64,000 nucleotides of DNA from an uncultured Eubacteriales bacterium. GTDB lineage: Bacteria > Bacillota > Clostridia > Christensenellales > CAG-138. This document shows, piece after piece, positions 33,590-42,621 of this stretch (its first letter is position 1; every line of letters begins with the position of its first letter). Where the stretch lies: positions 86,088-150,087 of the forward strand of contig CACWJZ010000001.1 in assembly GCA_902761365.1 (NCBI GenBank). Reading direction: 5' to 3'. The notes below the pieces were generated by a model. It did not search any database. It was not told the DNA's origin and saw only the letters and a list, made by a program, of their open reading frames with translations. The translations under genes were made by a program, and so were the position numbers.

Positions 33590-34949
33590 AGGATTCGGCC
33601 TCCTGTTCGAGATGGGCTGCGGCAAGACGCTCACCGCCATCGCCGTCGCCGGCGCCGGGTACAAGATGGGCAAGATCAGGCGGGTCCTGATCGTCGCCCC
33701 CACCTCGGTGGTGGCCGTATGGCCGAAAGAGCTCCAGGAGTACGCCGCCTTCCCCTACACGGTAAAGACGTTGCTGGGCGACAAGAAAACCCGGCTCAAG
33801 GCCCTGGACGATCTGCAGCGGTTCCCGTTCCCGCACCTGAAGGTGGCGGTGATCAACTACGAAAGCACCTGGCGGGATGGCATATTCGAGGCCCTGCAGG
33901 ACTTCAACGCGGATCTCATCATTTGCGACGAATCCCAGCGGATCAAGACCCATGACAGCGAACAGAGCAAGGCCATGCACAAGCTCGGGGAGCTGGCCCC
34001 CTACAAGATGATCCTATCCGGGACCCCGGTCCAGAATGAGGCCGTGGACATCTGGAGTCAATACCGGTTCCTGGACCCGACGATCTTCGGGACCAACTTC
34101 TGGACCTTCCGAAACCGGTACGCCATCATGGGCGGATTCAACAGGAAGCAGATCGTGGCCTACCGGGACCTGGACCAGCTGATCCAGAAAGAGCACTCCA
34201 TCGCCTACCGGGTCACGAAAGAGGAGGCCCTGGACCTTCCCGAACAGACCTTCGAAAATCGGTACATTGTTCTGAATAACGCCGAAAGGTCCGTATATAA
34301 CAAGCTCCGCCGGGACAGCTATGCGGAGCTGGCGGACGGGGGCACGATCACGGCCACCACGGTCCTGACGAAGCTCCTCCGGCTGCAGCAGTACACCGGC
34401 GGCTTCCTGGTGGAAGATGACGCCACGAAACCCCGCCTGGTCAGCAAGGGGAAGCTGGACGCCCTGGCGGACATCCTCCAGGACTATGTGATCGAAGGAA
34501 AAAAGAAGCTGGTGATCTTCGCCCGGTTCCTTCCAGAGGTCCACGAAATAGAGGCCCTCACGGAAAAGATGCTCAAGCCCCACCGGATGAAGGCGGTGGC
34601 CATCTACGGGGAGATCAAGAAAGAGGACCGGGGAGCCGTGGTCCAGCAATTCCAGACGGACCCGGCCACCATGGTGTTCATCGGTCAGATCGACACCGCC
34701 GGCACCGGGATCACGCTCACGGCCGCCGACACCTGCGTCTATTATTCCCTCAGCTACAACTACGCCACCTACAGCCAGAGCCTGAGCCGGATTCACCGGA
34801 TCGGGCAACACCACCCCTGCACCTATATTCACCTGATCGTGGAACAGTCGGTGGACCAGCAGATACTCCAGGCCCTATCCAAAAAGGAGGACCTGGCAAA
34901 GACCGTCGTCGACGATTGGCGAAAATTCCTGGGAGGAGATGCAGCATGA
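33576..34949 (+). CDS. SNF2-type DEAD/DEAH helicase, motor part
   Basis: A 457-aa superfamily-2 ATPase missing the usual N-terminal Q-motif, which is encoded at 32309-32677. Walker A is LLFEMGCGKTLTAIAV (about residues 9-24). Others are VLIVAPTSVVAVWPKEL (Ia), LIICDESQRIKTHDS (II), MILSGTPVQNEAVDIWSQ (III) and LSRIHRIGQHHPCTYIHLI (VI). It likely remodels DNA or protein-DNA during phage replication or recombination. The start ATG 33576 lies in the end of the DUF4406 gene with AGAAGGGGG upstream. Whether both parts assemble into one enzyme is unknown. Confidence 0.9.
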   Translation: MAINKGFGLLFEMGCGKTLTAIAVAGAGYKMGKIRRVLIVAPTSVVAVWPKELQEYAAFPYTVKTLLGDKKTRLKALDDLQRFPFPHLKVAVINYESTWRDGIFEALQDFNADLIICDESQRIKTHDSEQSKAMHKLGELAPYKMILSGTPVQNEAVDIWSQYRFLDPTIFGTNFWTFRNRYAIMGGFNRKQIVAYRDLDQLIQKEHSIAYRVTKEEALDLPEQTFENRYIVLNNAERSVYNKLRRDSYAELADGGTITATTVLTKLLRLQQYTGGFLVEDDATKPRLVSKGKLDALADILQDYVIEGKKKLVIFARFLPEVHEIEALTEKMLKPHRMKAVAIYGEIKKEDRGAVVQQFQTDPATMVFIGQIDTAGTGITLTAADTCVYYSLSYNYATYSQSLSRIHRIGQHHPCTYIHLIVEQSVDQQILQALSKKEDLAKTVVDDWRKFLGGDAA

Positions 34950-35212
34950 AGAATACCCTGACAGATCTGAACAACGCCTTATTTGAATCCATAGAAAGAA
35001 TCCAGCAGGACAACCTTACTGATGAGGAGCTGGCCCGGGAGATCAAGCGGGCCGAGGCCGTATCCGATGTGGCGGAGATCATCGTCCGAAACGGGGAGCT
35101 GGCCCTCAAGACCATGATGCACCTGAACGAATACGGGTACGGTGCAGCGAAAGCAGCGAAACTGGATGCCCAGCTGGCCCCGGTGCCGGCGATGCTGGAG
35201 GCGAAGCAATGA
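34946..35212 (+). CDS. Phage hypothetical protein (helical)
   Basis: 88 aa, ATGA-coupled to the helicase. Almost entirely helical and acidic (NALFESIERIQQDNLTDEEL). No known domain seen. Similar small genes sit in replication modules of related prophages. Confidence 0.6.
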   Translation: MKNTLTDLNNALFESIERIQQDNLTDEELAREIKRAEAVSDVAEIIVRNGELALKTMMHLNEYGYGAAKAAKLDAQLAPVPAMLEAKQ

Positions 35213-36027
35213 GGATCAGGTACACCCAGGAACAGCATGAATTCCTGCGATCCTTTATCCCGGGGCACTCTGTCGGTGAGATCATCCGGGCGGTACGGGA
35301 ACGCTTCGGAATGGAGATGTCAAAGGTGGCCGTCCAGTCATACAAGAAAAACCACAACATCCCATCCGGCACAAAAAACCACCCCCATCCAGGCAGCTCC
35401 TGGCTTTACCCCACACCGATCAAGGAATACATCCGGGAACACGTCAAAGGGGTCGGCCCAACAGAAATGGCGGAAAAGGTCAACCGGGAATTCGGGATGG
35501 CCTACACACGCGGCCAGATGATGAACTACTACAAGCGGGCAAAACTCAAATCTGGAGTCTCGGGACGTTTTGAGAAGGGGCACCCTTCGCACAACAAAGG
35601 GAAAAAGGGCATGCCCATGCATCCGAATTCTATCAGCACCCAATTCAAGCCGGGCCACAGGCCGGCAAATAAGCTGCCAATCGGCGCGGTGGTCGAAAAG
35701 ACGGACGGCTACCTATGGAGGAAAGTCGGGGAGGGCGCCCGGGATTGGAGGCAGGAGCACATCCTCATATACGAGGCAGCCCACGGCCCGGTTCCCAAAG
35801 GAGCAATCGTGACCTTCCTGGACGGCAACAGGAAAAACCTGACCTTGGACAACTTGCAGATGATCTCCAGGGGCGTCAACGGGGTCCTGAACAAAAAGGG
35901 GATGCGGACCGGCGACAAAGACCTGACCAGGGCCGCCGTCCTTCTGACCACCATCCGGGAAAAGGCCCGCGATTTTAGAAAGAACAGGGGAGAGGAAAGA
36001 CATGAAAACGAAGTATGTCAAGGTTGA
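35209..36027 (+). CDS. HNH endonuclease with N-terminal DNA-binding region
   Basis: 272 aa. The N-terminal half repeats an HTH-like motif (HSVGEIIRAVRERFGMEMSK and VGPTEMAEKVNREFGMAYTR), probably for DNA binding. The C-terminal part has a homing-type HNH_3 core, RQEHILIYEAAHGPVPKGAI followed by VTFLDGNRKNLTLDNLQMIS. Such enzymes act as phage-borne homing endonucleases or nickases. Overlaps the preceding gene by 4 nt and the next by 26 nt. No intron or interrupted gene is visible next to it. Confidence 0.87.
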   Translation: MRIRYTQEQHEFLRSFIPGHSVGEIIRAVRERFGMEMSKVAVQSYKKNHNIPSGTKNHPHPGSSWLYPTPIKEYIREHVKGVGPTEMAEKVNREFGMAYTRGQMMNYYKRAKLKSGVSGRFEKGHPSHNKGKKGMPMHPNSISTQFKPGHRPANKLPIGAVVEKTDGYLWRKVGEGARDWRQEHILIYEAAHGPVPKGAIVTFLDGNRKNLTLDNLQMISRGVNGVLNKKGMRTGDKDLTRAAVLLTTIREKARDFRKNRGEERHENEVCQG

Positions 36028-36292
36028 GACCTTGCACCGGCGGCTGGACCTGCTGCTGGGCGGAAAACAGGGGACCGGCTGCATGATCACCGAAAGGGCG
36101 GTGCGGTCCCTGATCGATGGGACGCCGCCTGAGGATGTGGTGCCGGTTGGCCGCTCCACCGTGGTCACCACGATCCAGGCCACGCCCACCGGCGCCGTGT
36201 TCGTCCACACTTGCAAGCTCTGCGGGGAGAGGGTCCGAAAGACAGACCCCTTCTGCTGGCATTGCGGGGCGCCGCTTTTCAAGATGGAATGA
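36002..36292 (+). CDS. Zinc-ribbon phage protein
   Basis: 96 aa with a C-terminal CKLCGERVRKTDPFCWHCG, a four-cysteine zinc ribbon. RBS GGGGAGAGG precedes the start, which lies in the end of the HNH gene. Function unknown, possibly nucleic-acid binding. Confidence 0.65.
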   Translation: MKTKYVKVETLHRRLDLLLGGKQGTGCMITERAVRSLIDGTPPEDVVPVGRSTVVTTIQATPTGAVFVHTCKLCGERVRKTDPFCWHCGAPLFKME

Positions 36293-36333
36293 GCCGCCGA
36301 CAGGCGACCAAATAAAGAGAGGAGAAAGACACT

Positions 36334-36777
36334 ATGACAACCCTGCCTGACATGATCCGGGATCTCCAGGCGCTTCTCGAGGAGAAAGACGACCTGGCGG
36401 AACGGACCAAAACGAACAACGCCGCTATTGAGGCGGCAAAGGAACAGATCGCCCTTCGGATGGTGGACGACGATATGCCGGAAATCACCTACAAGGGGTA
36501 CAGCTTCAAGTTGACGCCAAAGGTCAGCTACACAAAGAAGTCAGAGGCGGACATCGCCGCCGCCGGGGTGGACTTCTTCGATGTGCTCCGGGAGGAGGGC
36601 CTCGGGGACATCATCGTCGAGACGGTCAACGCCCGGACCCTGCAGTCCACCATCAACGCCCTCGTCGAAGAAGCCGGCGCCCTGCCTGAAGCCCTGGAGC
36701 CGGTGATCCGGGTATATGAATACAACGATATAACCCGGCGAAAGAAAGCAGTAGCCCGGGGAGGTAGATCAGCATGA
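36334..36777 (+). CDS. Conserved phage protein with N-terminal coiled coil
   Basis: 147 aa. Residues 1-45 form a charged helix (DLQALLEEKDDLAERTKTNN); the rest looks globular with SYTKKSEADIAAAGVDFFDV. No domain assigned. RBS AGAGAGGAG. Part of the early operon before the SSB-like gene. Confidence 0.6.
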   Translation: MTTLPDMIRDLQALLEEKDDLAERTKTNNAAIEAAKEQIALRMVDDDMPEITYKGYSFKLTPKVSYTKKSEADIAAAGVDFFDVLREEGLGDIIVETVNARTLQSTINALVEEAGALPEALEPVIRVYEYNDITRRKKAVARGGRSA

Positions 36778-36878
36778 CGATCCCACCGTTCCTGGCCGGC
36801 ATCCTTTTCACGATCCTGGTCGAAGTAGCCGCCCTGATCATTTACGCCATCATCAACAACAGGAGGAACAAGCGATGA
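36774..36878 (+). CDS. 34-aa single-pass membrane protein
   Basis: ATG 36774 overlaps the previous stop (ATGA), and its stop TGA 36876-36878 overlaps the next start. The product is MTIPPFLAGILFTILVEVAA followed by LIIYAIINNRRNKR: one hydrophobic helix and a basic tail. The double overlap and an AGGAGG inside its end, used by the next gene, support it as a real gene. Confidence 0.55.
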   Translation: MTIPPFLAGILFTILVEVAALIIYAIINNRRNKR

Positions 36879-37336
36879 AAACCGAACAACTGCAACTGGA
36901 CACCCGATCCGATCTGGCCGTCGCCATCAGCGAGGAAGCGGCCAGGGCCATGGACAACATCCTCAGCCTGATCGAAGAAAGCCCCTTCACGAAGCCGCCG
37001 GTCCATAACCGTCACGAAGCCTACGGCGTGGCGGCGGAGCACTACAGCAAGATCGCCGGATGCACGAAAATCATCAAAAAGGACTGCGAGGATCTCCTGA
37101 CAACGCTCCCGGACCCCAGCCTCAACGCCATCGAAGCCACATCCGCCATCGTGAACAGCATCAACAAATCCGCCGTCATAATCCTCTACGCCGCCGCCGA
37201 AATGCGGCTGACCCTTGAGGGACTATTCGCGGCGGAAAACGGCCAAGGCATAGACCCCGGTGACGATCAACCCACCATCTTCGACTTCGCCGATGCGAAG
37301 CCGCTCGAGGACACAGAAAAACAAGAGGAGGACTAA
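36875..37336 (+). CDS. Phage hypothetical protein
   Basis: 153 aa, mostly helical with an acidic C-terminal tail (DFADAKPLEDTEKQEED). No recognised domain. Sits just before the SSB-like gene with RBS AGGAGG. Confidence 0.6.
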   Translation: MKTEQLQLDTRSDLAVAISEEAARAMDNILSLIEESPFTKPPVHNRHEAYGVAAEHYSKIAGCTKIIKKDCEDLLTTLPDPSLNAIEATSAIVNSINKSAVIILYAAAEMRLTLEGLFAAENGQGIDPGDDQPTIFDFADAKPLEDTEKQEED

Positions 37337-37339
37337 GCC

Positions 37340-38161
37340 ATGAAAACTGCCAACAAACCCACCACAGACCTCGCCCCCGTGGAATCCTTTATGATTGTAG
37401 ACCGGTACGCCGGGCTCGATGAGGAGGCGAAAGCAGAGCTGCTCGATGAGATGAATGATTTTTCGGGGGAAAACACCCTGGTCTATAAGACCATCAAGGT
37501 CCCTTCCGGCGAAACCCCCGTGTTCATCATTTCGGACGGAGAGGAAAGCGACAGCGCCAAAGAGATCGAGGGCGTGATCATCTTTACCCATCGCCTGAAT
37601 GGATACTGGCCCAATGCTATGGGCAGCACCCCCGATGGCGACAAGGCGCCGCTTTGCAGCAGCATGGACGGGATCACCGGCATGAACAGGGAAACCGGGG
37701 AGATCAGGGATTGCGCCACATGCCCCTATAATCAATTCGGATCTTCCCGCGACGGAGGCAAGGGCAAGGCGTGCAAGAATATGCGCCGGATGTACCTCAT
37801 CCAAAACAACGACCCTGACCTCTATATGCTTTCGGTACCGCCCACGTCGATCCGGGATATCAACAAGCAGCTGACGAAAATCCTGGGAAAAGGCATCCCG
37901 TACACCGGCATCCTGATCGGGCTAAAGCTGCAGAAAGCCGTCAATGCAAACAGGATCACTTACAACAAGGTGATCCTCGAAAACAGAGGAGAGCTGCCGC
38001 CCTCCGTTGCCGCCCAGGTCAAAGCCCTGCGGACGGAGATCAAGAGGAAGTACATGGAACAGGCAATCACCCCCGAGGATTACGCTGTCGAACAGACAAC
38101 GGCCCCCGCCGATCCCGGCGCCTTCACCGACATACCCCCCGAGGAACTGCCCTTCAGTTAA
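37340..38161 (+). CDS. Phage DNA-metabolism protein with SSB-like acidic tail
   Basis: 273 aa. A cysteine cluster near the middle (CSSMDGITGM, then RDCATCPYNQFGSS, then KACKNM) could bind zinc. The C-terminus ends IPPEELPFS, like the partner-recruiting tails of single-strand DNA-binding proteins. Position directly before the primase-helicase fits a replication or recombination accessory. The exact family is not recognised. Confidence 0.6.
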   Translation: MKTANKPTTDLAPVESFMIVDRYAGLDEEAKAELLDEMNDFSGENTLVYKTIKVPSGETPVFIISDGEESDSAKEIEGVIIFTHRLNGYWPNAMGSTPDGDKAPLCSSMDGITGMNRETGEIRDCATCPYNQFGSSRDGGKGKACKNMRRMYLIQNNDPDLYMLSVPPTSIRDINKQLTKILGKGIPYTGILIGLKLQKAVNANRITYNKVILENRGELPPSVAAQVKALRTEIKRKYMEQAITPEDYAVEQTTAPADPGAFTDIPPEELPFS

Positions 38162-38237
38162 GATGCCCGGCGACCATGGGGGCGCGGATCTCCGTGCCCC
38201 CGCCGGATAGATCAGAGATTGAAAGGGTGGTGAGCGC

Positions 38238-40940
38238 ATGGCATTACAAGAGAAGCAGGTCGACCTGGACCGGATCGTGGACTACCGGGCAGAATATACC
38301 TCCGTCCTGGAGGGATGCAAGAGCACCGGGGACCACGAAATGGTCGCCCTGTGCCCATTCCACCAGGACAGGCAGCACAGCTTCTCGGTGGATCTTCGGA
38401 CCGGGAAATGGCATTGCTTTGCAGAAAATGAGGGCGGGAACTTCGTGTCCTTTTGGGCGAAAATGCACGGATGCAGCACCGGGGACGCCTACAAGGCGAT
38501 CCTGGAGAAGTATCATGTGGCCACCGCTGATGATAAGCCAAAGCCAAAGACCGGCCCCGATTCGTACACCCTGGAGGAGTACAGCTTCGAAAAGCGGCTC
38601 CCGGCGGACTTCCTCACCGGCCTGGGGATCACCACGGAAAAGGATCGGTCCGGGAAAACATTCCTCAGGACCCCATACTACCTGGAGGACGGGAAAGAGA
38701 GCACCTACCGAAAACGGTACGCCCACAAGGAATTTCGATGGAGGCAAGGCAGCTCTGGTAAGATATGCCTGTATGGGGAGTGGCGCCTTCCACAGATCAG
38801 GGAGGTCGGCTACGCCGTCATGGTGGAGGGCGAAAGCGACACCCAAAGCCTGTGGTACATGGGCATCCCGGCGCTCGGCGTGGCCGGGGCGGATATGTTC
38901 AAGCCCGCCCAGGCCGCCCAGCTGCAGGACCTCAAGCTCTACATCCACCAGGAGCCGGACACCGGCGGGGAAACATTCGTGCGAAAGGTTCTTAACGGGC
39001 TGAAGGACGGGAACTTCATCGGCAAGGTTTACCGATGGAGCTGCGACCGGCTCGGCGTCAAGGACCCGTCGGACCTATACCTGAAGAACGGTCGGGAAGA
39101 AGCCGCCCGAATGATCAAACAGGCGCTGCAGGGCGCTGAGGAGCTGGACCCGTACCAGGAAAACATCCCGGAGGCGATCAGCGGCGCCCCGATCAACCTG
39201 AGACAGCCCGAGGGCTGGGTCTACGGCGAAAAGGGGATCAGTCAGATCGATGAAAAGAAGTACACCCCCACCAACGTCTGCAGGACCCCGATCATCCTGA
39301 CCCAGCGGCTCAAGAGCCTGGAAACAGGGGACGAGAAAATGGAGATCGCGTTCAAAAGGGACGATGCCTGGCACAAGGCGATCTTCCCCCGATCCGTCAT
39401 ATTCTCCAACCGGTCGATCACCCAGCTGGCGGACCTGGGCTGCACCATAACAAGCGAAAACGCGAAAGCGGTGGTCCGATTCCTGGGGGCGCTGGAGGCG
39501 GAAAACATCGATGTGATCCCGAAAGCGGACGCCGCCTCGACCTTCGGATGGCAGCCCGGGAAACGATTTATTCCCGGGCACGATCAAGGGATCACCCTGG
39601 ACGTGGACCCCTCCCAGCGGGCCATGGCATCCGCCTACTGCCAAAACGGGACCCTGGACCGCTGGATCGGGCACATGATGGACCACCGGCGGCGGGATAA
39701 ATTCAGGTTCATCCTGGCGGCCAGCTTTGCCGCCCCGCTCCTGCGGATCGTAAAAAAGAGGATCTTCTTCGTCTATAATTGGGGCGGCTCGAAGGGCGGA
39801 AAGACCGCCGCCCTCAAGGCGGCCCTGTCCGCCTGGGGCGACCCGGAAAGGCTCATGGTCAACTTCAACGCGACACAGGTGGGCCTGGAACGCACGGCGG
39901 CCTTCTACTGCGATCTGCCGCTGGGCATCGATGAGCGTCAGCTGGCCGGCAATAAGCAGGATGCGCTGGAGAGGATCGTCTACATGATCGCCTCCGGCAC
40001 CGGGAAGATCAGAGGCGCGAAGGGCGGCGGCCTTCAGACGACGAACCAATGGCGGACCATAGCCATCGCCACCGGCGAGGAACCGCTGAGCACCGACACC
40101 ACCCAAACCGGCGTCAGCACCCGCGTCCTGGAGATCTACGGCGGCCCATTCGACAACGAACAGGACGCGGAGCTCATGCACCAACACTCCGTCGAGGATT
40201 GCGGCTGGGCTGGCCCGGCTTTCGTCGAGCGCCTGATTCAGCAGGATGAGCGCACGATCTGCGCCGCCTATGACGCCATGCAGGAATACGTCCGGGATAT
40301 AAGCGCCGGGAAGAACGGCTCCCATATATCGGGGATCGCCGCCGTTGCCCTGGCGGATGCGATGGCCGATAGCTGGATATTCGATCCACGGAAAAGCCCC
40401 CCTGCTGCGGTTTCGGAAACGATCCGGGAATTATTGCAGCGGCTCCAGATCACCCCGGAAAGCTGGGAAAGAGCCAAGGCCATGGCCAAGTATATCCTGG
40501 TGGAGCAGGTCGAAAACAACAGCACGGACGTCAACGAAAACGCCGTCCAATTCGTCTACGATTGGGTGATCTCCAATAAAACCTACTTCAGCGCCAACGC
40601 CGTGGGGACGTGCCTGGGCATGTTGAGCAACGGGCGGGTCTATATTTTCCCGTCGATACTCAACCAGGCGCTGACAAAGGCAGGATACTCGCCCAGGAAA
40701 ACGCTCAAGTATATGGCGGATCGGGGCCTGATAAGCAGCGCCACGAACAAAGAGGGAAAGAAAGTATACTCGATCATTCGATGGTTCGAGGACCGAAGCT
40801 GCCGGTTCGTGGAATTCTTCATGGACAAGCTGCAAGATCAGGAGGCAGCGCCGCCGCCCGGGCCACAGGAGGATCGGGTGGAGAGCATCATGGATCGCCT
40901 GGAGGATCTGCCCCCGGATATGCCGCTGCCGTTTAATTGA
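38238..40940 (+). CDS. Phage primase-helicase (CHC2 zinc finger, toprim-like, DUF927 ATPase)
   Basis: A 900-aa replication protein. Residues 38-61 hold a primase CHC2 zinc finger (CPFHQDR..., Cys39, His42, Cys60). About 190-215 has a toprim-like strand, AVMVEGESDTQSLWYMGIPA. A DUF927-type helicase core follows with Walker A NWGGSKGGKTAA (about 513-524). Then come LPLGIDERQLAGNKQD (Walker B-like) and WRTIAIATGEEPLSTDT (sensor). The end MPLPFN again resembles an SSB-type tail. It probably primes and unwinds at the phage origin, which may be the iteron array directly downstream. Confidence 0.9.
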   Translation: MALQEKQVDLDRIVDYRAEYTSVLEGCKSTGDHEMVALCPFHQDRQHSFSVDLRTGKWHCFAENEGGNFVSFWAKMHGCSTGDAYKAILEKYHVATADDKPKPKTGPDSYTLEEYSFEKRLPADFLTGLGITTEKDRSGKTFLRTPYYLEDGKESTYRKRYAHKEFRWRQGSSGKICLYGEWRLPQIREVGYAVMVEGESDTQSLWYMGIPALGVAGADMFKPAQAAQLQDLKLYIHQEPDTGGETFVRKVLNGLKDGNFIGKVYRWSCDRLGVKDPSDLYLKNGREEAARMIKQALQGAEELDPYQENIPEAISGAPINLRQPEGWVYGEKGISQIDEKKYTPTNVCRTPIILTQRLKSLETGDEKMEIAFKRDDAWHKAIFPRSVIFSNRSITQLADLGCTITSENAKAVVRFLGALEAENIDVIPKADAASTFGWQPGKRFIPGHDQGITLDVDPSQRAMASAYCQNGTLDRWIGHMMDHRRRDKFRFILAASFAAPLLRIVKKRIFFVYNWGGSKGGKTAALKAALSAWGDPERLMVNFNATQVGLERTAAFYCDLPLGIDERQLAGNKQDALERIVYMIASGTGKIRGAKGGGLQTTNQWRTIAIATGEEPLSTDTTQTGVSTRVLEIYGGPFDNEQDAELMHQHSVEDCGWAGPAFVERLIQQDERTICAAYDAMQEYVRDISAGKNGSHISGIAAVALADAMADSWIFDPRKSPPAAVSETIRELLQRLQITPESWERAKAMAKYILVEQVENNSTDVNENAVQFVYDWVISNKTYFSANAVGTCLGMLSNGRVYIFPSILNQALTKAGYSPRKTLKYMADRGLISSATNKEGKKVYSIIRWFEDRSCRFVEFFMDKLQDQEAAPPPGPQEDRVESIMDRLEDLPPDMPLPFN

Positions 40941-40983
40941 CGGCAAAAAGGGAGCTCGGCCACTTCCGAAAAAAAGCCGGCGG

Positions 40984-41276
40984 CCTTACACCTAAAAAAT
41001 AGGTGTAAGGTTAGGTGTAAGGTTAGGTGTAAGGCAGAAAACGCCGAAAAACCAAGGCTTTTTTATAACCTATTACAGACCTTACACCTATTACATGAAA
41101 AATACATACCGATTTTTGAAAAAGTGCAGAATGCACGAAAATCATGCAACTTGTGCAACTTTTCCAAAAAAGAGAGTGTATTTGCAAAATTAGGTGTAAG
41201 GTGGCAAAACCGCCCCGAAACGCCCGAGGAATCAAGAGATTTTACCTTACACCTAAATTTTTGAATAGGTGTAAGG
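40984..41276. repeat. Iteron array, candidate phage replication origin
   Basis: Eight copies of TAGGTGTAAGG. Plus orientation: 41000, 41012, 41024, 41191 and 41266. Minus orientation (CCTTACACCTA): 40984, 41080 and 41245. Three plus copies repeat at exactly 12 bp. The 40984/41000 and 41245/41266 pairs form perfect 11-bp hairpins. The stretch 40941-41312 is AT-rich, carries no gene and follows the primase-helicase gene, as expected for an origin. Regulatory use is the alternative. Confidence 0.8.
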
Positions 41277-41312
41277 CGGACCAAAACCCCACGGTAAAGC
41301 GAGGAACGCGAC

Positions 41313-41873
41313 ATGACGAACACGAAAGACAACCTGGAGCAGCTCGACAAGGCCCTGACCCTGCTCACCGTCAACCGGAAACGGGTGCCCCTGGAGGAGC
41401 TGGAAACACGGTACGCCGCCGCCTATAAGAAGCTGACGGATGAGGTCAGGAGGCTTTCGGAATGGTACGCGGACGCCGCCATCGAAGCCCTGGCGATCCC
41501 CACCGACCCGAAATACACCGCCGGGAACGATTGGCTGAAAAAGAAGGTCGCCCGGATAAAAGAGGAGGAGCACCTGCCCGGCCGCCTCTACGATCAGATC
41601 AGGGAGTCCCTGATTCGGACCCTGGATTGGAACGATCTCGGAAACACGATCTACAAGCTGCTGCAGCGGATAGAGGTGGAGGCGTGGGAGCCGTACCACC
41701 GGCGCTTCGTAACCCTGGACTTCGACAACATGACGGACGGGCGGCCATACAGCAGCCTACTCAAAGCCTGGTGGGTCCCCGATCCGGCGATGCTGGGCGG
41801 CGGGGCTTGGCTGGATGAGGCGGGCAGGATTCGATTCGTCGGATGTAAACCGAAAACAGACAGGAGGGATTGA
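41313..41873 (+). CDS. Phage hypothetical protein
   Basis: 186 aa, helical in its first half (LEELETRYAAAYKKLTDEVR), with an aromatic-rich end (LLKAWWVPDPAMLGGGAWLD). No family recognised. First gene after the iteron array. Confidence 0.6.
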   Translation: MTNTKDNLEQLDKALTLLTVNRKRVPLEELETRYAAAYKKLTDEVRRLSEWYADAAIEALAIPTDPKYTAGNDWLKKKVARIKEEEHLPGRLYDQIRESLIRTLDWNDLGNTIYKLLQRIEVEAWEPYHRRFVTLDFDNMTDGRPYSSLLKAWWVPDPAMLGGGAWLDEAGRIRFVGCKPKTDRRD

Positions 41874-41875
41874 CA

Positions 41876-42097
41876 ATGGAAATCAGCAAAAAACCGCCCT
41901 TTGATGCAGACACCGCCGAGGAATACATCACCGGCCTATGCATCCAGGCGAAGAACGAAAGGAACCGGGTATTCGCCAATGACAACGCGGGCAGGGGGAC
42001 CTTCAATCAGGTTTACTCGGACCTATATATGCGGCTGACCGGTGAGGAGATAGCCTACAGGAAGGTCCTGGAGTATTTCTCACAATTTGAGCTTTAA
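41876..42097 (+). CDS. Small phage protein, paralog of the next gene's N-terminus
   Basis: 73 aa from ATG 41876 (RBS AGGAGGG). The segment EEYITGLCIQAKNERNRVFA with DN soon after parallels QEYLVGLYIQARNERILAFA in the next gene, and both continue with YxRLxGEE. A small duplicated helical domain of unknown role. Confidence 0.6.
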   Translation: MEISKKPPFDADTAEEYITGLCIQAKNERNRVFANDNAGRGTFNQVYSDLYMRLTGEEIAYRKVLEYFSQFEL

Positions 42098-42117
42098 CGG
42101 ATATGCAGGAGGGAAAG

Positions 42118-42621
42118 ATGCGGACGATCCAGGAATACCTCGTCGGCCTATACATCCAGGCGAGGAACGAAAGAATTCTGGCGTTTGCCGAAGACAATCT
42201 CGACAGGGACCCCGCCCACCCGATCTTCTCGTACCGTTATCTGCGGCTGCTGGGAGAGGAGACGGCCCACAGGGTGATCCTGGAAGATTTCGCCCCCTAT
42301 TTTGAACCCTTAATGAGCATGAAGGAGGAAAAGATGCACGATAAACACGGAACCTATGCAAGAATCGATCCGCCGGAACCGCGCCGGCCCGTCACAACCG
42401 TAATTCTGATGCCGCTGCGAAAGAACATCCCCGAGCCTTGCCGCGATTGGGAGCTGAGAACCTGCCCCTCCTGCGGCCAGGAATGCTGGTTTCAGGCGGG
42501 CGACCTGAAACACATCCGGGCCATTTTCGGAAAAGACCTGAAGCATGATCGGCTCATTCTCCTATGCTCAGAATGCGCCTTAAAAAGAAAACAGGAGGAA
42601 GGAAACGATGGCATCTTGTAA
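42118..42621 (+). CDS. Phage protein: duplicated small domain fused to a zinc ribbon
   Basis: 167 aa from ATG 42118 (AGGAGG 7 nt upstream; ATG 42103 would place the RBS inside the gene). Residues 1-65 match the preceding 73-aa protein. A linker and a C-terminal zinc ribbon follow (TCPSCGQECWF ... LLCSECALK). Role unknown, possibly a nucleic-acid-binding adaptor. Confidence 0.6.
   Translation: MRTIQEYLVGLYIQARNERILAFAEDNLDRDPAHPIFSYRYLRLLGEETAHRVILEDFAPYFEPLMSMKEEKMHDKHGTYARIDPPEPRRPVTTVILMPLRKNIPEPCRDWELRTCPSCGQECWFQAGDLKHIRAIFGKDLKHDRLILLCSECALKRKQEEGNDGIL

Noticed and set aside
40984..41276. Possible CRISPR array
   Set aside because: Repeats are 11 bp, in both orientations, unevenly spaced and without spacer-like units or cas genes.
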